Shown: in pieces, positions 34,501-46,649 of the stretch
Numbering within the stretch: the stretch's first letter is position 1
Layout of the letters: every line of letters starts with the position of its first letter
DNA from: Combretum micranthum
Lineage: Eukaryota; Streptophyta; Magnoliopsida; Myrtales; Combretaceae
Reading direction: 5' to 3'
Assembly: GCA_024138025.1 (NCBI GenBank)
Contig: JAMXBD010002743.1
Span: 62,001 to 126,000 of the forward strand
DNA: 64,000 nt
Notes under the pieces: model-generated
Told to the model about the DNA's origin: nothing
Databases searched by the model: none
Seen by the model: only the letters and a program-made list of their open reading frames with translations
Translations under genes and position numbers: made by a program

Positions 34501-35801
34501 TGAGAGAATTTGTGGAGAGATTTTGAGAGAGTTTTGGTAGTGTAAAGAATTGTGTGAAAGAATGGAAGAGGAAGGGGGTATTTATAGAATTTTTGGAGAG
34601 ATTTTTGGATGTAATAAAATAAATTGAAAAAGAAAATAATTAGATGCATGGGAGAGGGAATGGCGCCGGTTTTGCTTGTAGAAGAGGGGAAATTGATTTA
34701 TTTTATTTGTTTTGTGTAATAAAGAAGTAATGTGTAAAGTTTGATGTGATTAAAGGTGTATTGGAAATGAAAAAAGTAAGAAAATAGATATGTAGGTGTA
34801 AGAAATAGGTGTAAGAAAAAGTAGAGATAGGTGAATAGTAATGAATAGTAGAAAAGTACTATGAATAGTAGACTAGACAATTAAAGTACCGGTAGTAATA
34901 AAAATACGCGTAATAATGCGATATCTGTAATTTTTATCTACCGAAAAATTCCAAAACTGATATTTTTGGAATCCTTGTATTTTTACGAGTCTATTGGTAT
35001 AAACGGAATATTTTTAATATTCCGAGCTCCGGGACACGCTTTTCGAGAACTGATCCCGTTTGGGTCCGAAGGTCACTCGAATTTCGCGAATCTGATATTT
35101 TTATGTTACCTTACGTTATTACGAACTATTCTAGGCTATTTACTTAATTTCGTTTTCTAGGGTTTGAAAACGCGGGATTGCCGGATCTTAAACACTAGGG
35201 TTCGTTATAGGCTTGTTGACTTTTAGGGTTCCGTTTTGATTTCCGATTCCGTCGAGATATTCGTAAGATCGTATAATTTTCGAGTCTTGATCGTTTTAGA
35301 ATTTTAGCTCGAAATTTATGTTTTATTTTATTTTATTTCATTTGTGATTATTTAATAGTTTTTTAGTTCTCGGAATCATTTAACCGAGTCTAGGTTTATG
35401 AGTTGACTCGATTTGACTTTTGTGGAAAATTTTGGATTTTGTGATTCTAAAATTTTACTGAAGGAATTAGGACTTTATTGTCTCGTTGTTAAGCGGTATT
35501 TGGATCTATTGTTTCGATTTGCGTTTTAGGAATTGGGTAGATTATTTAATCGACGTACGGACGTTGATTATATCGGTAATTGGACTTTATTTTTATTTCA
35601 GGGGTTTCTCGTTTTCTCAAGATTGAGAGAACTCGTTTTTGTTCTTTTAAATTTTTAACTAGGTTCAACTTTTAGGGTTTCGTTTCCGGTATTTGACTCG
35701 GTCTAGAATTGAGTTTTAATCTCAAGTTGACTTTTTGGGTCTTTGATATTTATACTTCTAAAATTATTTTTAAGGATTATGAAAATTTTTGGGGGTTTAC
35801 A
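31507..35801 (-). repeat. 5' LTR of element B
   Basis: 4,295 bp, same termini and landmarks as the 3' LTR: TATA 34,589-34,577, donor-like AGGTAA 34,363-34,358, hairpin GTCATGT/ACATGAC 34,311-34,330, stem-loops 34,008-34,112. Differences from the 3' LTR are mostly one- or two-base indels in short runs. Confidence 0.92.
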
Positions 35802-35806
35802 ATATG

Positions 35807-38608
35807 TACTAAGGTTAGGAGGCTAAAGAGAGTGTTTTGAGCTTGATAAATACAAGTTTTTGTTGATGTTTCTCGGGTGGAAATCTAATGCGAATTTAAG
35901 GACGATTTTGGTTGAATTTGTATGAAATTTGTAGCTAATTTCAAGGGGCATTAATTGTGTTTGTTTGGTAGTTAATTAAGGTCATTTATGTGTACAAAAT
36001 TTGGAGCTCAAGTTGCATAAAAATCGGGTCAAAAATCGTGTGAAACAAAGGCCAAAAATCAAAATTTTCTGCTGCTATTTACTTGTTGTTTTTCCATGTT
36101 GGTTTGCATGATTTTTCATCAAATTTCTCTTGTTGTTTCCTAGCTAATAAATGGTGTTTGAAGTGGACATTTAAAGTCTTATTATTGATGTTTATTTGGT
36201 CAAAGAAAACAACTCAAGCAAGGCCTATAAATTTCCTTAAAATTGGAGCTAGAATTGGTTTATGTGTAGCTGCTGTTCTTGTTGTTTTTCCTCTGATGCA
36301 GCTTGCTTGATTCGAATTTGCAAGGCCATTTGTGAGTTGTATTTGTTGCTTTTTAAGCTGAAATTCTTGACATTAAATGTTGATTATATGTGAAGTATTT
36401 TGGTTGGAGATTATGTCATTTTCATGTTGAATATAAGGCTCAAATTTGGATCAAAATTTGGCATGAAGCAGCCATAATTCCTCTGTTCCCAAAAAAAAAT
36501 TTTGTATGGACTTTCTCTGTTGCAGTTTCCATGGTAGTTAAAGGTTGAATTGTAGTTGTTTTTCTCTTGAATTTATGCTGCATTTCCTTGTATGTAGTGA
36601 GGGTTATAGGGTGGTTTGTAGATTGTTGAGGAGTCTTTTTCAAGTTGAATTTTGAGAGCTTAAATTGGATCAAATTTAAATGTTTGTATGTGAACTCTAC
36701 AATCGGAATTTCCAATTGCTGTTGTTCGTGAAAGAGCTTGTCCTGCGCGTGGATAATTTTGGTGGCTGACTCCTCTGTCTCCAGCTTGAGAATTCTGACC
36801 GTGCATGGAGATTCTGCATAACCCATTCGTTCCAGTTGAAATTCGTTGATTTGCTGGAGAATTTGTTGCAGCCAACTCCTCTACTATTACTGTGGTGCAT
36901 TCTTCATATATTCCTCTGTTCCACGTGAGCTATGTAGCCGACTCCAGCACGGAATTTTATATTACATCTTTGTTTTGTGATTTGCTTCAGCGGATTCTAT
37001 ATATATATATATTTTTTTTTTCTTTTTTATTCTCCTTTGTCCATGCGTTGAAGAAGAAGGACTGCAGCCAAGATTTCTTAATTGCGACGTGATCTTCATT
37101 TCCCCAGCGCGAAGGATAAAGCAATTTCCCATTTGTGACATTCTGTTTGTAATACACTTCCACGTAATTTCATTTAAACCGAATTGTCCCCTGCTCATCG
37201 ATAATTGCATTGTAGCGTGATGCAATTTCTACATCAGTTTTCTTTTCTTTTTTTAAATTTTTTTTATTATTTGATTAATAGTAATTAACTTAAAATATTT
37301 TAACTAATATTAATTTATAAGCAAATATTTATAACGGTTAGATAAGAGGTTTATCGGAATAAAATTATCTAAGTTCCTAAAAATTTCTAGATTATTTATA
37401 TATTCAAAATTTTTAGTTTAAAGTTTACCAGATTAAAAATTTTTAGTATTTTAACTTACGTGATTAAATTTTGCAAATTCACTAAATTAAATTAGTAACC
37501 AAATCTTAATGAATTCAGAATTTCCTAATAAGTGTAACAGCGGGTTTGGAATTTTTATTTTAGATCTAGATTAATATTAATTGATCGATATTGATATCTA
37601 TTATGTATTTATAATCCTAGTAGTTCATCTTTGGATTATTGTTTTATGCCAATAAGTACTGTTAATAGATTATATTTTATCGGGTTTGAAATTTAGAGTT
37701 ACTTCTAATTATATCTTGAATTATTAATTCAAGATACGAAATCTCGTTTTTTGTATCTATTAAGATCAAGGAAAATTTTATTCAGGTTTTTCAAGCTACA
37801 AATGAGTTTATTACAATTTATAGATCTATTCTATGATTTTTGTTGAATCATATATTTGGTATTAGTTTCACATTTGCCAATTTGTTCATTTTCTAGTTAT
37901 GAAAATTATTAAAGGTTACGTTGACAACTCAGGATTTTAATTTCTTAAATCTTAAATCTTTTAATTAGAATATTAATGTAATTTAAATATTTATGTAAGA
38001 TCTAGATTCTTAGATATTAATCTATTTATGAACTTATCGTATCTTTTGTAACTCTAGTAATTTATCTTTAGTCTATATTTTTATAACTTGTAAGTTCTAA
38101 AAATTAATCGTCTATTATTGTGATTTAAAATTAAGGTTAACTATGATTTCTTGTTAGACTATTGATCATTTTATCAAATATCATGTTTTACTATATAGGA
38201 GTTATTTATACTAATTTGTTAATAACAAAATATTTTTGTCTAGTGCTACTTAATATTAATAGATTCATAATAGCTTGAACACTATTATTTCATTATTTAA
38301 CAAGCGTAGGATTTATTTTCTAAGTATTGAGCTTAAGGAAAAAGAATTCAAGAATTTATATTAGCGATTGGTTTATCGTTGTTTATGAATTATTTGAGAT
38401 CATAGAAGTTACAGTTTGTATTTCGAAATTTTTATTTATAGAGATTCTAATCTTTTTAATTATAAACAAATTCATTCACACTTTAGCATTTTTAAATCGA
38501 GAAAAATTCGGAGTGATTTTTACTACTTGTTCCCAATATTCTATATAATCATATATTACATTTTTAGTATTTGTTAATATTAGGTTACGTAAAATTTGGG
38601 GGATTACA
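35807..38608 (-). mobile_element. Giant solo LTR F, right part
   Basis: Continuation of LTR F after element B. It ends GGGGGATTACA at 38,608, followed by TSD GAAAC. The first 660 bp resemble window bases 70-700. The region 36,480-37,230 is less AT-rich and shows several short overlapping frames that share no homology with known proteins. 37,260-38,570 is AT-rich with no gene seen. Confidence 0.82.
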
Positions 38609-38613
38609 GAAAC

Positions 38614-38828
38614 ACGACATGATGCATGATGTTTTGATGTGGCTATGTTTCTTCTTTAAAAGGAACACAAGGGGAACAAGGCTGTGTAACTTCTTGTGCT
38701 TCATATAAAAAAAATATTAATAAATGTTTAATTTTCAAAAATTTAAAGTAATGGAATGTAATTTTATATGTATTATATATATGTGCGCGTATAAATGCTA
38801 AATTATGACTTAAGATGAGTTTTTATTT
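38614..38828. repeat. Old LTR-like repeat G, right part
   Basis: Resumes the GAACAC-rich text seen before 20,313 and becomes AT-rich. It ends near 38,829 where family C similarity begins. The boundary is approximate. Confidence 0.35.
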
Positions 38829-39886
38829 AAGTTTTATTTCATGCTCTAAATTTAATTAAGACATTACTACCACGTATAATGCTTTTATGTATTACACGCT
38901 TAGGCTTCCTTGAATGATATATTTATGTCAAACATTTGCTACTCAATTTTAAGTTATGAAATCATTCTGTTAGATTCTCAAAATAATTGGATTTATAATT
39001 TATTAAATGAATTTTGTAAAAACATATCATAAACTACTCTTATGAGTAGACAATCTTCTCACAAACAAAATTATACCATCAGGTATCGTCAATACCTTTT
39101 ATGATGGTACACGAACCTTTAAGAACTTATATATTACAAAACTCGGGCTCCAACAAGCCCGTTAAAAGAATATTACAATTCAAAATATAAATCCAGTACT
39201 TTAATAAACAAATAAAAATAACTATTTACTTTCTTCGATCCTAACTGACATCCCTCACTCATAATCTTCTACATTAAGTCGACCCATGTCCAAAATAATC
39301 AATATCATTATCATATCATCAACATCCATCATCATCATCATCATCCCCATCAATCATCATCAACAACAACAATTACATCATCATCAACACTTGGAAAAAG
39401 AACAACAACAATAATAATGAGCCAAAGCTCAGTATACAATAACATCGGCACACATAATGGCACACAAGCCTAACTAAATGCAATGCAACAAACAACAAGT
39501 TATTATCTTTCATTTAAAATAAATCAATCATCATGGGAGTACTCACAATCTGGAACAAGTCAATGGGAATCTAAGGGTCTTGACTAATGACACAACACTC
39601 AAGGGTTTAGTATAGACAGCTCGAATATCAATATCTCCTAGATGATTTATCCAATAAAGAAAACAAACCTCATCTAAGGTTCACAGCTGTTACATGCACT
39701 CTACCCATCTCAGTCCATAATATAAAAGGGCTTAATGGATCCTATAAACATGAACCCTAACATATTACTTCTCACCAATCAAGATAGACATTACACCGAT
39801 ATCGTTTGCCCCATCGGCTACCCACTAAGCCACCAACAAATGTCATTGTATCATGATAGGGGTAGCCAAAGTACCTAAATACCATG
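38829..39886 (-). mobile_element. LTR C copy 2, segment 1
   Basis: Parallels 8,520-9,650 of copy 1: the CATGCTC...ACGTATAA start region, the CAT/CAA microsatellite (39,290-39,420), and the TGAGCCAAAGCTCAGTATAC block near 39,418 (TGAGCCGAAGCCCAGTACAC in copy 1). The first terminal bases are degraded. Hairpin 1 of the shared module is kept as CTTGA/TCAAG (39,579-39,583 / 39,599-39,603). Copy 2 continues at 43,983, 59,397 and 63,640 around later insertions. Confidence 0.7.
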
Positions 39887-42695
39887 TGTCACGCCCCAAG
39901 GGGTACCCTAAATGTAATAGTTCGTCACACTCAATATTAAAGTTTAAGTATGACAACCTTAGTCATTCCCAGAAGCTTCGATATTAAGTGTAAGGCGTGC
40001 TCTCATAAATTTAGAGGACCATACATGGAATTATGAATCTTAAGAAGATATAATAACAAATTAAGAAAAGATTATTCATAATATTCATTTGTTCAAAACA
40101 ATAGTCTTACAAATCTTAGGGGCATTCCCTAGTCACAATTAATTATAATCTATTACAAGAATAATTTTATGAAGTCTACATCTTATCCAATACTAAACTT
40201 CATCTTATAAATTCCTTAACCAAAAAGTCAAATACCTGGCTGCAGGGTCCCTGTAGCCTCAACCATAAATAGGTAAACTACAAAAGATATCTATAGGGGT
40301 ATAAGCTAATAGACTTAGTGAGAATTATTTTCATAAATGAACTTCTTGTGTAATGAAATTCAAACAAGTTATTTAAGCAGAAAAATGAAATGCAACATAC
40401 ACGTGGGCAAACAAGGCATATTGTTTTCCGGGAACTATATGTTGAATAGATTTACGCCCTCCATTCGGGGTTTGGTGATACGTAACCTCAAAACAAGTAG
40501 TTTTGGTAAAAGAAATTATGCTTTCGATCAATACCGCCAAGCATATTAAGTCTACTTGATTTAGGCCATGCTTCTAGACTTCTGCCAAGCATTTAATTAC
40601 ATGTCACCAAGCAATCGCTTTTGATCATAACCGCCAAGTGTTGCTTTCAACCTGAGCTACCATCCTTCTCACCTAAGGATAATAACCTAATGCAATGTGA
40701 CTCACTTCATGGTATACATGAATCAATTTATTTGTAACATCATGGCATCATTATTATCAAATTTAAGGTGATCATAGAATTTCATACAAATCAAGTGCTA
40801 TTCTAAAACAAACATTTAATCAATTCTGGCCTCGATATTCTTAGGATCCTTTCAACAAATTATTTCGCATACATATCAATTTGTATTTTCTTAATTCTAA
40901 TGCGACTAAGCTACAAGCACAATCAAGTAAGGCACTTTAAGGAAATAAACTCACGATGCATATCGATACTTCTCTAAACGAATGATTCGTTCACACAATC
41001 CACTTAGTCGAAATAATCTTCAGGGTATGGGTATCCTTCATCGGAATGACCTAGTCAAAGAAAATACCCAAAATGAGTATTTCTTGATGACTTTCTTTAA
41101 TTTTGACAAAATAATTTCATAAGAACGTCAAAGTTCGTATAAAGGAAGACTCCAATTTAAAATGGTCACAACTTGGTCATTGTAACTCGGTATCGCACAT
41201 ATAATATACCGATTTCTACCTACTCGAAAAAATCTATCCATTTCTATAACTATTTTTTAATCAAACTAGATCGTTTAGGCTTCAAAACAGTGGCGATCAG
41301 ATTCACCACGAATTCTCCCTAAACCAAAAGCGATTTGTTTCAAACGTTAAATCATTCCAAAATTGCTTTGATAAATACTTAGTTATCTATATAGTTGAAA
41401 AATTCCTTTTTCATAGATACTTAGCTCATATTTTATCCATGCTCAAGCGTTTGTTGTCCAACCATGTTTCTTAGGTAAAACAATGTTAACTAAGAGTTTA
41501 GAAAACTATAGTTTACAAGAAATCCATTTTGTAAATCCTTTAAAATGAATATTTTGATTCCTTTGTTTTCAAAAAATTACTTTATGTTTGTCTTACTGTT
41601 TTTCTAAATGAATTTTTGATAAAAATGAATTTCTTCTTTTCTAAATTCTCAACATTAGTGCTACTTTTCCTATTTGTTTTCTTTGACTATTTATTTGAAA
41701 AATCTTGATTTTAGAAACTCTCATTTTCGTTTTAAGGGGTTTCCTTATATTATGTTTTTATGAAAATATTTTAGTACCAAAGTCATCTTCTTTTAAGAAA
41801 ACAAAGTAATATAAGAATGATTCAAAAAGTTTTTTCAAGATAAAAGAAAATTTTTAAAATTGTAGTGAGTTCTTCTTAAAAATTAGAAAAGAATAACTTT
41901 ACTTTTGTTAAACCATAAAATTTATAATTTATATAAAACCATTCTTAGGTGATAATATCTCATTTTTGTCAAGTATTATTGAAGCTTTAAAGATTTGGAC
42001 AACAATCTTAATGGGCATTATTATGGGAAATAATAACAAGCAAAAATAACGTAAATAATAAATAAAGTCAAGTGTTGGGAGTCTTAACTTCTTCAAGGCT
42101 CCCGGGACTAAGAAGTAGACTAGTCTCAAAAGAAAGAAAAATTATTTTGACTTGATGAGGACAAGTCTAAGACTAGAGATTAGTCTTAAAACAACAAGAA
42201 ATAAATAAATTGAAATGAAAGAAATAAATAATTACTTTGCATGAAAATAAATAAACTGCAAGTGATCTTATATGCTCTAAAGAATATATATGTAGATATA
42301 TAATAATACTTAGATATAATAACAATAATAATATCAACAATATAAAATAACAACATAAACATAAATAGATATTCATGAACAAGAACAATACATGAACATA
42401 GCGTAGCTTCCATAACATTTAATTTTTGGAAACTCACACCATGATCATGTAAAGTTATATGACATGAGAAGAAAGAACTTGTAAAGAAAGGTTTACCTAA
42501 AGAGGGTTTTTTAAGTATTATGTGGTAATAGGTTTTGGGTATGTAGAAGGTGTTTTGAGATTATTTTAAGAGAGTTTTGAGAGGGTATTTGGAGAGAGTG
42601 TTGAGAGGAAAATTTGAGAGAGATTTGGTAGTAATTTATGGGTCGTAATTGTGTAAAAGAAGTGAAAGAGGAGGGGGGATATTTATAGGAAATGA

Positions 42696-43267
42696 TGTTA
42701 CACCCCGCCGTCGCCTGCGGGGCGGGATGTGACATAAAAAGGCGCCTTTTTATGTCACGCCCCGCCCCCGCAGGCGATGGCAATGCGATGCCAGGGCAGA
42801 CAACTGCCACAGGCCCCCTAGTGATAATGGCCGACACCACCATTGCATCATGGTGACCCCAACCAACGCATGCCCCAAAGGGTATCACGGGCACTATAGG
42901 TATTGTTAACCTCAGGCAGAGCTGAATCCAGTCTGCAGACTCTAGGATTCGAACCCCAGACCTAAGGCTTTTGCCTACCCTAAAGGCAGCACCTCTTACC
43001 AATTGATCTGCAGCTCAATTGATGAAAGGTGCTGCCTTTGGGGCAGGCAAAAGCCTCAGGTCATGGGTTCGATCCCTAGGCTGCAGACTAGGGTTAATCC
43101 ATCCTGGGGTAACAATACCTATAGTGCCTGTGGTACCCTTCGGGGCATGCGTTGGTTGGGGTCACCATGATGTAATGGTGGTGTCGCCCATTACCACTAG
43201 GGGGCCAGCAGTGGGTTTGCCTGCCCTGGTATCGCATCTCCGTCGCCTGCAGGGGCAGGGTGTGACA
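42696..43267. mobile_element. Fold-back element with tRNA-like A and B boxes on both arms
   Basis: Two inverted arms of roughly 250 bp meet near 43,010. Each arm reads outward as a tRNA-derived SINE head. On the left, minus strand: TCAATTGGTAAGAGG (A-box-like, about 42,993-43,008) and GGTTCGAATCC (B box, 42,945-42,955). On the right, plus strand: TCAATTGATGAAAGG (about 43,015-43,029) and GGTTCGATCCC (43,066-43,076). Outer ends are TGTYACRCCC / GGGTGTGACA. Possible target duplication AAATGA at 42,690-42,695 and 43,267-43,272. The other three B/B' LTRs lack it, so it is an insertion. Long frames on both strands here are mirror images of one another and not genes. It is either two SINEs head to head or one fold-back transposon. 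Confidence 0.65.
42730..42757. repeat. Perfect 28-bp palindrome
   Basis: TGACATAAAAAGGC joined to its exact reverse complement with no spacer. It lies at the junction between a mini hairpin (42,696-42,734) and the main left arm that starts TGTCACGCCCC at 42,753. Confidence 0.9.
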
Positions 43268-43982
43268 AATGAGGAGTTAATTTTGTGTGATTTAAATAAA
43301 AGAAAAATAAAACAAAAATAAGAGAGAGATGAAGGGGGAGGGGGGGGGGGGGGTTAGTGGCGCCAACCACATTATGGAGAAGAGAGAGAAGAGATTTCTT
43401 TTGTATTTTTGTTGATTAAATGAAGTAATAAGTAAGGTAGATGTGAAATAAAGTTATGGGAAAGGTAAAAAGTAAGGGTAATAGGTTATGGTGGTGTAAG
43501 AGTAGGTGTTAGAAAAAGTAAAGATAAAAGAATAGTGTAGAATAGTTATGATTATTGTAATATAAAGTAGATATGACTAATAAACTACCAGTAGTAAGAG
43601 AGTATAATTGCGATATCTGTTATTTTTACTTACCGAAAAATTATAAAACTGATATTTTTGAAAACCTTACATTTTTACGAGTCTAACGGTATATCCAGAA
43701 TATTTTTACTATTTCGAGCCCCAAGACACGTTTTTCAAGAACTGTCTCCATTCGGGTTCAAAACGATTTGTGGTTTTACTAATCTGATCTTTTTAAGCTT
43801 CCTTATGTAATTACGAACTATTCTACATACTAATCTCATACTTACTTTCTCAGGGTTGCTTATACGGGATTGCTGGACTTAAACCATTTCGTTTAACTAG
43901 GATTTTATTGACTTTAGAGTTTTCGGTTGACTTTTCGACTAGGGTTTAAGCTAAATCGATCCCAAAGCTTTGGGGGTTTACA

Positions 43983-44845
43983 ACGTATCTACTCGGATAA
44001 GGTTGCCGCTCACCAGACCTAATTCAATGGCACAAGCACAAGCACAAGCAATACTTGTATTTAAGCTGTCTTTAAGTTTTAGTCCATTTGGCTACGTGCC
44101 TATCTTAATCAACCAGCAAACACGTCACTGCATGCCTTATCTATTTGATTGTTTACTAGCTCATATCAAGTTTCCTATTAAACCTTCATTTCATGATTTT
44201 ATTTAATCAGACATAAAATAGGAAACCTACCACAGCTGTGAAGGTTGCCCTGCCAAGATACGGACAATTCTCTATTGTCTGTCAAATTATCTTAATTAAC
44301 CTAGCTTTAGTCTTTTGTATTTTATAAATTACGTACTCCTTATTATTTAGGATTTAACTTAATATATCGATCTAAGTCAATTACAAGTTAAGTCTATGTT
44401 AGCTTAATTTTAACCAAATTGATTAGATCTAATAAATTAATCAAATTACTATATCATGTCCAAAAATCTCCTTAAGTTATCATCATATATCTTTTTTTTA
44501 ACTTAACATAGTCCAATTGATTAAAATTAATCATTTAATCCAATTACAAAGTAAAGGTGATTAAACTTAATTAATCTAATTCATTTTATCTCATTCAAGT
44601 TCCTTAAGCCATGTTGACTTATAATTATTGACTAAGCTCATTTTATACTTAGCAACTATGTGAACTCAAATTAATTATTAATCTACAAATTATTTTAACT
44701 CATTCTTAATTATATCCTTCAACTAATATAACATATTAATTATCATTTATCTATTTCATTTTGGATCAAAATAATTCATTTTATACTTAACTATATACAC
44801 TTAGCTAGTAAAATAATTTTTTTAACTTTGTTTGTTTATATAGCA
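43983..44845 (-). mobile_element. LTR C copy 2, segment 2
   Basis: Parallels 9,650-10,700 of copy 1, including the GGTTGCCGCTC block, the TGTCTGTCAAA block near 44,276 and the run of AAGTTCATTAAGCCAAGTTGA-like text. It ends at TTTAACTTTGTTTG, where solo LTR D enters. A small (CACAAG)3 repeat sits at 44,033-44,050. Confidence 0.7.
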
Positions 44846-46649
44846 TGCAACGCCCTAACTTAAAGGCATTACAACCCGCCACGTGTCCTTCTCTTTAAAA
44901 GAACATGCCAAGGCTAAGAAATTCTAAACCACAATTACTCACAATATAAAACTTCATAAACTCTCATAAAGGACACCTATTTAAGTTATCTCATAAAGCA
45001 AATCCTTTGAAGAAAACACCTTGTTGGCATAAGCCAAAGCCAACATAACTAATAATCCAAAAACTCAAATAAAACTTATAACAATATCAAAGTTTATAAA
45101 AAGTAAATTTTCAAAACTTCACATCATCTTCCAAGTCTATCTTTAAAATCTATAACATCTTAAATGTCAGCAAGATAGTCGACTCCACTAGCGTCCTCTC
45201 CCTCATCCACATAAATGTCATATCCTGATATGTCATACATAACTGAATCCTTACTTGCTCCTGAAAATGATAAAAGAATGAGCAAAAACGCCTAGTACAC
45301 CAAACCAAAACAAAATGCAAATGCCAGACAACATACATATATATATAATTCATGTAACTAATCCTAATGCATCGAACACATTTTATCATCTTTAATTAAT
45401 CAAGAAACAACACAATTTAGAACTATAGTACTCTAGTTCCAAACTTGGAGTTTCTCATGATCCCTGAAAAATAAACAATATAGAAAATAGGTAATTATAA
45501 ATTATTGGTGTTAGAGAATCATCCACATACCACGGCCTCTGCTAAAACCTAATCTACCAAAATCATTTCTATGCACGAGTCCATTAGGGGCAACCTCACA
45601 CATAGATCATCAGGGTGACTCGTTTGTATCACACTCTGTGTGGTCTTTACTAACCAAAGCCAAACACAAGCATCAAACATAATTTCTTATTATTGTATAG
45701 AATTAAGTCAATTTACAATTCTAATCCTACATCACATACAACAAACAAATCTAATCCTATAAGCACATACGTCAAACAAGGTAGGAACTCCAATCTCACT
45801 AGCAAACTTCTATAAGAAAAAACTCCTAATCTCACAAGAATTCCTCATCCACAACATATCTCTGTCAATTTCGATTTCATGCACATAATAAAATCCTAAC
45901 CCTAAATTCCATAAGTTTTACTCCTAATCACAGATCTATGAAAGATCAACACACATGTTCCTTTTGTTCATAGTTCAATAAAACCTTGAAACATAGCTTT
46001 CACAAAATTTCTTAGTTATCCCACAATTCCTTCAATATATAGATTCTCAATTAATAAACAAATTACTAGAAAAGATTATAACTTTGGAACCACAAAGATT
46101 TGGTTAGATCCACACTTACTAGAACGTGCAGATTTCGCTTGAACAAAACCTTAATTTAAACAAATAATAATCTACAATCATAATCCTATAATTTGTTAAT
46201 CTTAAGAAACTACAAATTCTAAGATAGATCTTACCTTTAACTGATCCTCGATTCTCTTAGATCTCCAAAAACCAGATCTTGAATTAGAATAGGGTTTTTC
46301 CTCGAAATCTCCTTCAAAAACCATAAGAAGAATCCTAAGAAAGATATAGATTTCTTGAATCCTTCAAATATCATGATTAGTTCTTCTTACCTGAACCAAA
46401 TGTTAATCTCCTCTTGATGATAAAATCCCAACAGATCATTTTAGAGAGGTTTCTAGGTTTAGCAAGAAGAGAAATAGGGTAAAGATATAAATAAATTTTT
46501 GTGACCCTTCAATTTCTATAGCAGAACAGTGGAAACAAAAAGACAAGAAATCATTTAATTCTTGTAACAGCACAAGAAATGAAAAGACACGAAACTCTTC
46601 AATTCTTCTAAAAGTACAGGAATTGAAAAGACATCTCATGTATTATGTG
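44846..46649 (-). mobile_element. Solo LTR D, left part
   Basis: Begins TGCAACGCCCTAAC and, after element E, ends TTTATATTACA at 59,396, about 1.9 kb in total with no interior. Possible TSD TAGCA (44,841-44,845) and TAGTG (59,397-59,401), three of five matching. Text such as GAGCAAAAACGCCTAGTACACC near 45,279 resembles the GAGCCAAAGGCCCAGTACAC block of LTR E, so D is a distant relative. No gene seen. Confidence 0.6.

Larger units (their letters stand above)
23423..35801 (-). mobile_element. Element B: 12.4-kb gag-only LTR retrotransposon with 4.29-kb LTRs
   Basis: Both ends are exact. The LTRs (23,423-27,712 and 31,507-35,801) run TGTCACGCCCCG to GGGGGTTTACA on the plus strand, and a perfect TSD ATATG lies at 23,418-23,422 and 35,802-35,806. 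The 3.8-kb interior has a primer-binding site, two gag-like modules with zinc knuckles and a polypurine tract, all on the minus strand, and no protease, RT, RNase H or integrase. It is therefore a large non-autonomous derivative (LARD or large TR-GAG type). The LTRs are nearly identical apart from small indels, so insertion into the older LTR F was recent. Confidence 0.92.
39887..43982 (-). mobile_element. Solo LTR B' copy 1
   Basis: 4.1 kb, TGTCACGCCCCAAGGGG to GGGGGTTTACA, a subfamily of B (first 30 bases and the TATA, leader and stem-loop landmarks match). No interior. It interrupts LTR C copy 2: sequence on both sides matches copy 1 around 9,640. Flanking pentamers CCATG and ACGTA do not match, so no TSD remains. 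It carries an inserted fold-back element at 42,696-43,267 and a 14-base G run at 43,340-43,353. Stem-loops: 42,104-42,127, 42,149-42,167, 42,168-42,188. Confidence 0.78.

Noticed and set aside
34362..34880. Hydrophobic Tyr/Leu-rich minus-strand frames
   Set aside because: They translate the CT-rich leader and AT-rich U3 of LTR B; frame differs between the two LTRs.
36440..37225. Cluster of overlapping frames in LTR F
   Set aside because: They overlap in several frames and on both strands, show low-complexity residues and no domain; treated as LTR sequence.
42990..43076. Possible tRNA gene
   Set aside because: A and B box-like sequences exist but no cloverleaf or acceptor stem could be drawn, and the unit is an inverted repeat; better explained as SINE-like.
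42511..43321. Frames of 163 and 100 codons encoding similar peptides on opposite strands
   Set aside because: They are mirror translations of the two arms of the fold-back element with tRNA-like boxes; similarity comes from the inverted repeat, not from a protein family.
39882..43987. Target-site duplication for B' solo LTR copy 1
   Set aside because: Flanking pentamers CCATG and ACGTA do not match, so no TSD is claimed although LTR termini are clear.
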